DNA of 8,853 bases from Candidatus Njordarchaeum guaymasense. Lineage in GTDB: Archaea; Asgardarchaeota; Njordarchaeia; Njordarchaeales; Njordarchaeaceae. A program made the translations under genes and the position numbers. The stretch is from NCBI GenBank assembly GCA_030587605.1, contig JAUQYT010000363.1, positions 1 to 8,853 on the forward strand, given 5' to 3'. The notes below the pieces were generated by a model. The model saw only the letters and a program-made list of their open reading frames with translations. It was not told where the DNA came from and did no database searches. This document shows positions 6,549 to 8,853 of the stretch, in pieces. Within the stretch, counting starts at the first letter, position 1; each line of letters starts with the position of its first letter.

Positions 6549-6553
6549 CACCT
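6549..6553 (-). promoter_or_regulatory. Shine-Dalgarno for the racemase
   Basis: AGGTG on the minus strand lies 10 nt before the TTG at 6538, the only well-placed start downstream of the predicted transcription start near 6563. It decides the start in the absence of any ATG. Confidence 0.45.
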
Positions 6554-6583
6554 TTCACATCGAATCACTCCTAGCTCTGCCAG

Positions 6584-6595
6584 TCTATATAAACG
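6584..6595 (-). promoter_or_regulatory. Strong archaeal TATA box for the racemase gene
   Basis: The minus strand reads CGTTTATATAGA, an excellent archaeal TATA element. Its centre near 6589 predicts transcription from about 6563, giving a leader of about 25 nt that contains the Shine-Dalgarno sequence. The racemase therefore has its own promoter, independent of the hypD operon on the other strand. Confidence 0.7.
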
Positions 6596-6657
6596 CCCCA
6601 CCTTCCCCAAAGCTTCCTGAGAATCCTCAACCAGTTTTCGCCCAAAACACTAATGAC

Positions 6658-6795
6658 TTACGCATCAGAGTATCCCAGCATATTTCCATTGCGCAGGTAA
6701 AGCCCGTTTTCTCTAAATGTCTGGCCTTGTGAGATTAACTCCATCGAGATGACTATGTCTGAGTCTCTCCGCACGATCTTCTGGTCGCTACTGGA
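6658..6795 (-). pseudogene. Unrecognised C-terminal gene relic upstream of the racemase
   Basis: A 45-codon open stretch ends at TAA 6660-6658, in the same direction as the racemase and about 65 nt before its TATA box. Its composition, alternating hydrophobic strands and a Gly-Tyr ending, looks like the end of a globular protein. No start or upstream continuation survives in frame. I cannot name a family, and it could be chance. Confidence 0.25.
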
Positions 6796-7071
6796 TCAAC
6801 GCAAGACGTGTCTCGGATTGCCACGAGACATTATGTCTGAAGAGCAAAAGGCCAGAAGCCGTGGTGCATGACATATATTGTCTGATACTGGTATGAAAAC
6901 TGAGGAAAGACCAGCAAAAAGGCATTGTTGGCCCATATAGATGGTTTCTTATTTACGATCAAACCCTCCGATATGTCGATCCACCTGTTACAGAGAAGTG
7001 CCTGTTGTAGTGGCAAAGATCGGCGAAAGGTTGTACGCGTAGTTCCCCACTGTAGCCGCAGTAGTCGAAAC

Positions 7072-7082
7072 TGTATTATATG
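7072..7082 (+). promoter_or_regulatory. TATA box for the phosphodiesterase gene
   Basis: TGTATTATATG is a good archaeal TATA element centred near 7077, predicting transcription from about 7103 and a 60-nt leader. The leader carries GGAGG at 7149-7153 before the ATG at 7164. Two tiny frames lie within it (ATG 7106, 10 codons; ATG 7125, 7 codons). Confidence 0.5.
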
Positions 7083-7148
7083 ACAAGCGATACCACGTGA
7101 GAAAAATGGACATCAGTCAGCAACAATGGCAACTCTAGATGAATTGTA

Positions 7149-7153
7149 GGAGG
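7149..7153 (+). promoter_or_regulatory. Shine-Dalgarno for the phosphodiesterase
   Basis: GGAGG lies 10 nt before ATG 7164. An ATG at 7156 is closer but is in another frame that does not encode the conserved protein. Confidence 0.6.
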
Positions 7154-7163
7154 CAGATGCGTT

Positions 7164-8853
7164 ATGCGAAAGGCAAACAAGGCCGTTGTAATTGGTCTAG
7201 ACGCAGCAAATCCAGATTGGATAAGAAGGTTCGCTAATGAGGGGAAATTGCCCAATATCAAGAGGCTTATGACCAATGGTGTATTTGCAAGGCTTCAATC
7301 GACCTTCCCTACGGTTACACCTCCAGCGTGGGCATCCGTGGCGACAGGCGCTTGGCCTGGTACGCATGGGTACACAGGCGTTGCAATACATAAGATTGGA
7401 GAACCATTTGAGAAAAAACTCTACTTAGGTGGAAAAACCATTTACGGTGAAGTAGAGGACGGGTTTACCTCGGTCCATTATACTGCTGAACCCATCTGGA
7501 AGAGCGTGGAGAGAAGGGGGAAGAGAGCTATATTGATGAGATACCCAACAGCTTGGCCGCCTTTGACTAGGAGAAGCATCCAAGTGGCAGGAGATGCACC
7601 GAGGTGGGGCGAATGCAGCGTTGAGGTTGGTCCCTCTGCCTGTTATACAACTCACGATCTAACGAATGCCACAAGAATAGAATTCGAGCCGGCTGGAAAT
7701 TGGAGAAATATCCCCAAATCTCACTCAAACCCATATGAATCCTCGTTCATGATATCCTCCAAAGATGAGAAGGCATCCGGGCGCTTCTTCATACTTTTGC
7801 TTAATACCGCTGGTAGAGGCTATGATAAGGTCATCATCTCTCCCGAGAGAGATGCTGGAATGGCAGTCTGCAGCCTGTCCGCGGGACAATGGAGCGAATG
7901 GCTCGAAGTAGAACTCAAAGGTAAGGAACCCACAAGATGCAGTTTCAGGTTCAAGCTTGCGGAGTTATCCCCAGATGCGAAAGCATTCAAGCTTTTCAGA
8001 ACGCAAGCGTGGCCCATCAAAGGATGGACCGCACCAGATCGGCTAGCAGCGGAGCTGACGAAGAAATGCGGTTACTACATAGATCACGCAGGCAGAAGGC
8101 CCTATCTCTGGGGATGGATCGATCTCGAGACATGGTTCGAACTCATGGAACATAACGCGTACTGGCTCGGTAGAGCGGGAGCTTACCTGATGCGGAACTA
8201 TGAATGGAACCTGTTTATGCTCCACTATCAATGGATTGACCACGTCGGACATGCTTTCTGTGGAACGGTGGATCAGGGGCACCCAGACTACGACGAAAGA
8301 AGGGCCGCGAAGTACTGGAAGATCTTTGAAAGGATCTACGGAATCGCGGATAAAATGACCGGCGATCTGGCAAAAGCAGCAGGTCCATCCAGCTTGGTCG
8401 TTGTGCTCTCAGACCATGGATGTTTGCCCTTCCGTTGGGCTATCTACGTGAATCAGGCCTTCATGGAGTCTGGCTTGTTGGCTCTGAGAAGGGACCCCAA
8501 ATCAGGGCAGGAAGTAATCGACTGGTCTAGGACTAGAGCCTACGCATATGCCAATTGGAATTGCCATATCTGGGTAAATCTCAAGGGAAGAGATCCGGAA
8601 GGCATAGTCGAACCTGGCGACATGTACGAACAAACACGCGACCAAATAGTCGATACACTGCAGAATTTGAAGGATCCCAGAACTGGTCGAAAGGCCCTGT
8701 CAATGGTCCTGAAAAGAGAGCAGGCCGAGATATTCGGCCTACGCGGCGACCGAGTAGGCGACCTTATCTATTGCCCCGAATCTGTCTACGCTACAAGCTC
8801 AGCATGTGGAAGTGACCTACCTGTATTTGAAAAGCTGCCGTCACTTATCGAAT
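7164..8853 (+). CDS. Alkaline phosphatase superfamily phosphodiesterase (partial, 3' end missing)
   Basis: 563 residues are encoded and the frame is still open at the window edge. It belongs to the type I phosphodiesterase / nucleotide pyrophosphatase branch of the alkaline phosphatase superfamily: two-metal hydrolases acting on phosphate mono- or diesters. Visible metal-site elements are D13 in VVIGLDAANPDW, the nucleophile T52 in TFPTVTPPAWASVATG, D359 and H363 in WIDHVGHAF, and D417-H418 in VVLSDHG. The last metal-binding histidine expected near the C-terminus is outside the window. Residues about 140-285 form a long, probably beta-rich insertion between the nucleophile and the second metal half, containing WSEWLEVEL and FRFKLAELS. 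It has no signal peptide or membrane segment, so it is probably cytoplasmic. The substrate is unknown. It has its own promoter and no obvious link to hydroxyproline metabolism. Confidence 0.85.
   Translation, partial: MRKANKAVVIGLDAANPDWIRRFANEGKLPNIKRLMTNGVFARLQSTFPTVTPPAWASVATGAWPGTHGYTGVAIHKIGEPFEKKLYLGGKTIYGEVEDGFTSVHYTAEPIWKSVERRGKRAILMRYPTAWPPLTRRSIQVAGDAPRWGECSVEVGPSACYTTHDLTNATRIEFEPAGNWRNIPKSHSNPYESSFMISSKDEKASGRFFILLLNTAGRGYDKVIISPERDAGMAVCSLSAGQWSEWLEVELKGKEPTRCSFRFKLAELSPDAKAFKLFRTQAWPIKGWTAPDRLAAELTKKCGYYIDHAGRRPYLWGWIDLETWFELMEHNAYWLGRAGAYLMRNYEWNLFMLHYQWIDHVGHAFCGTVDQGHPDYDERRAAKYWKIFERIYGIADKMTGDLAKAAGPSSLVVVLSDHGCLPFRWAIYVNQAFMESGLLALRRDPKSGQEVIDWSRTRAYAYANWNCHIWVNLKGRDPEGIVEPGDMYEQTRDQIVDTLQNLKDPRTGRKALSMVLKREQAEIFGLRGDRVGDLIYCPESVYATSSACGSDLPVFEKLPSLIE

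Larger units (their letters stand above)
6539..7163. other. Divergent intergenic region with promoters and a possible gene relic
   Basis: This holds the racemase promoter at one end and the phosphodiesterase promoter at the other. The middle has no intact gene. On the minus strand 6658-6795 is open for 45 codons to a TAA and reads like protein (SDIVISMELISQGQ then TFRENGLYLRNGNMLGYSDA), but the frame is closed by a TGA at 6798-6796. I do not recognise the family. A perfect 7-bp inverted repeat (TGTCTCG, 8-nt loop, CGAGACA) lies at 6809-6830. The longest antisense frame (6831-7016) has no family similarity that I can see. Confidence 0.4.

Noticed and set aside
6539..6610. Racemase extension to a TTG at 6610
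   Set aside because: It would include the TATA box and begin upstream of the predicted transcription start. The family N-terminus begins near 6538.
7106..7138. 10-codon upstream frame in the phosphodiesterase leader
   Set aside because: Its ATG is about 29 nt from the TATA centre, so it could be a leaderless micro-frame, but nothing in its sequence indicates a regulatory role.

Overview
The window looks like a chromosomal segment from an anaerobic archaeon, probably an uncultured one. The lineage is my inference. It rests on TATA-box promoters placed at archaeal distances from starts (minus strand near 1635 and 6589, plus strand near 7077), a possible leaderless start, TTG starts preceded by Shine-Dalgarno sequences, an AcnX-type dehydratase encoded as separate large and small subunits, and an oxygen-sensitive glycyl radical enzyme.

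Layout. Positions 3-152 (+) are the C-terminal tail of an AcnX large subunit, cut by the window edge. It overlaps the complete AcnX small subunit (140-601, +). On the minus strand, 722-1564 encodes a class IV (branched-chain/D-amino-acid type) aminotransferase that looks damaged. Between these two lies a short relic resembling aldehyde ferredoxin oxidoreductase (627-695, -). A mostly non-coding stretch (1565-2122) carries the aminotransferase promoter, the aminotransferase's interrupted N-terminus and the decayed tail of a second proline-racemase-like gene (1847-1905, -). The core is a two-gene operon on the plus strand: a radical-SAM activating enzyme (2123-3043) and, 2 nt later, a HypD-type glycyl radical enzyme (3046-5403). 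Facing it on the minus strand is a proline racemase / hydroxyproline 2-epimerase (5534-6538). After about 600 nt without a convincing intact gene, an alkaline-phosphatase-superfamily phosphodiesterase (7164 to the window end, +) begins and runs off the edge.

How the genes fit together. Except for the phosphodiesterase, everything points to cyclic imino acids, that is hydroxyproline and proline. HypD dehydrates trans-4-hydroxy-L-proline to 1-pyrroline-5-carboxylate, and the radical SAM protein installs its glycyl radical. The two-cysteine racemase/epimerase could bring the D-epimer into, or take it out of, the same pool. AcnX enzymes include cis-3-hydroxy-L-proline dehydratases, so the neighbouring AcnX pair could handle the 3-hydroxy isomer; archaeal AcnX can instead be phosphomevalonate dehydratase. 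Collagen-like protein or peptide debris is a plausible source. No P5C reductase, proline reductase or transporter is visible.

The locus also shows wear: an in-frame stop near the aminotransferase start plus loss of two PLP-binding residues, a racemase tail duplicated on both sides of the HypD operon, and relic fragments. This suggests an accessory region with repeated gene gain, duplication and decay.
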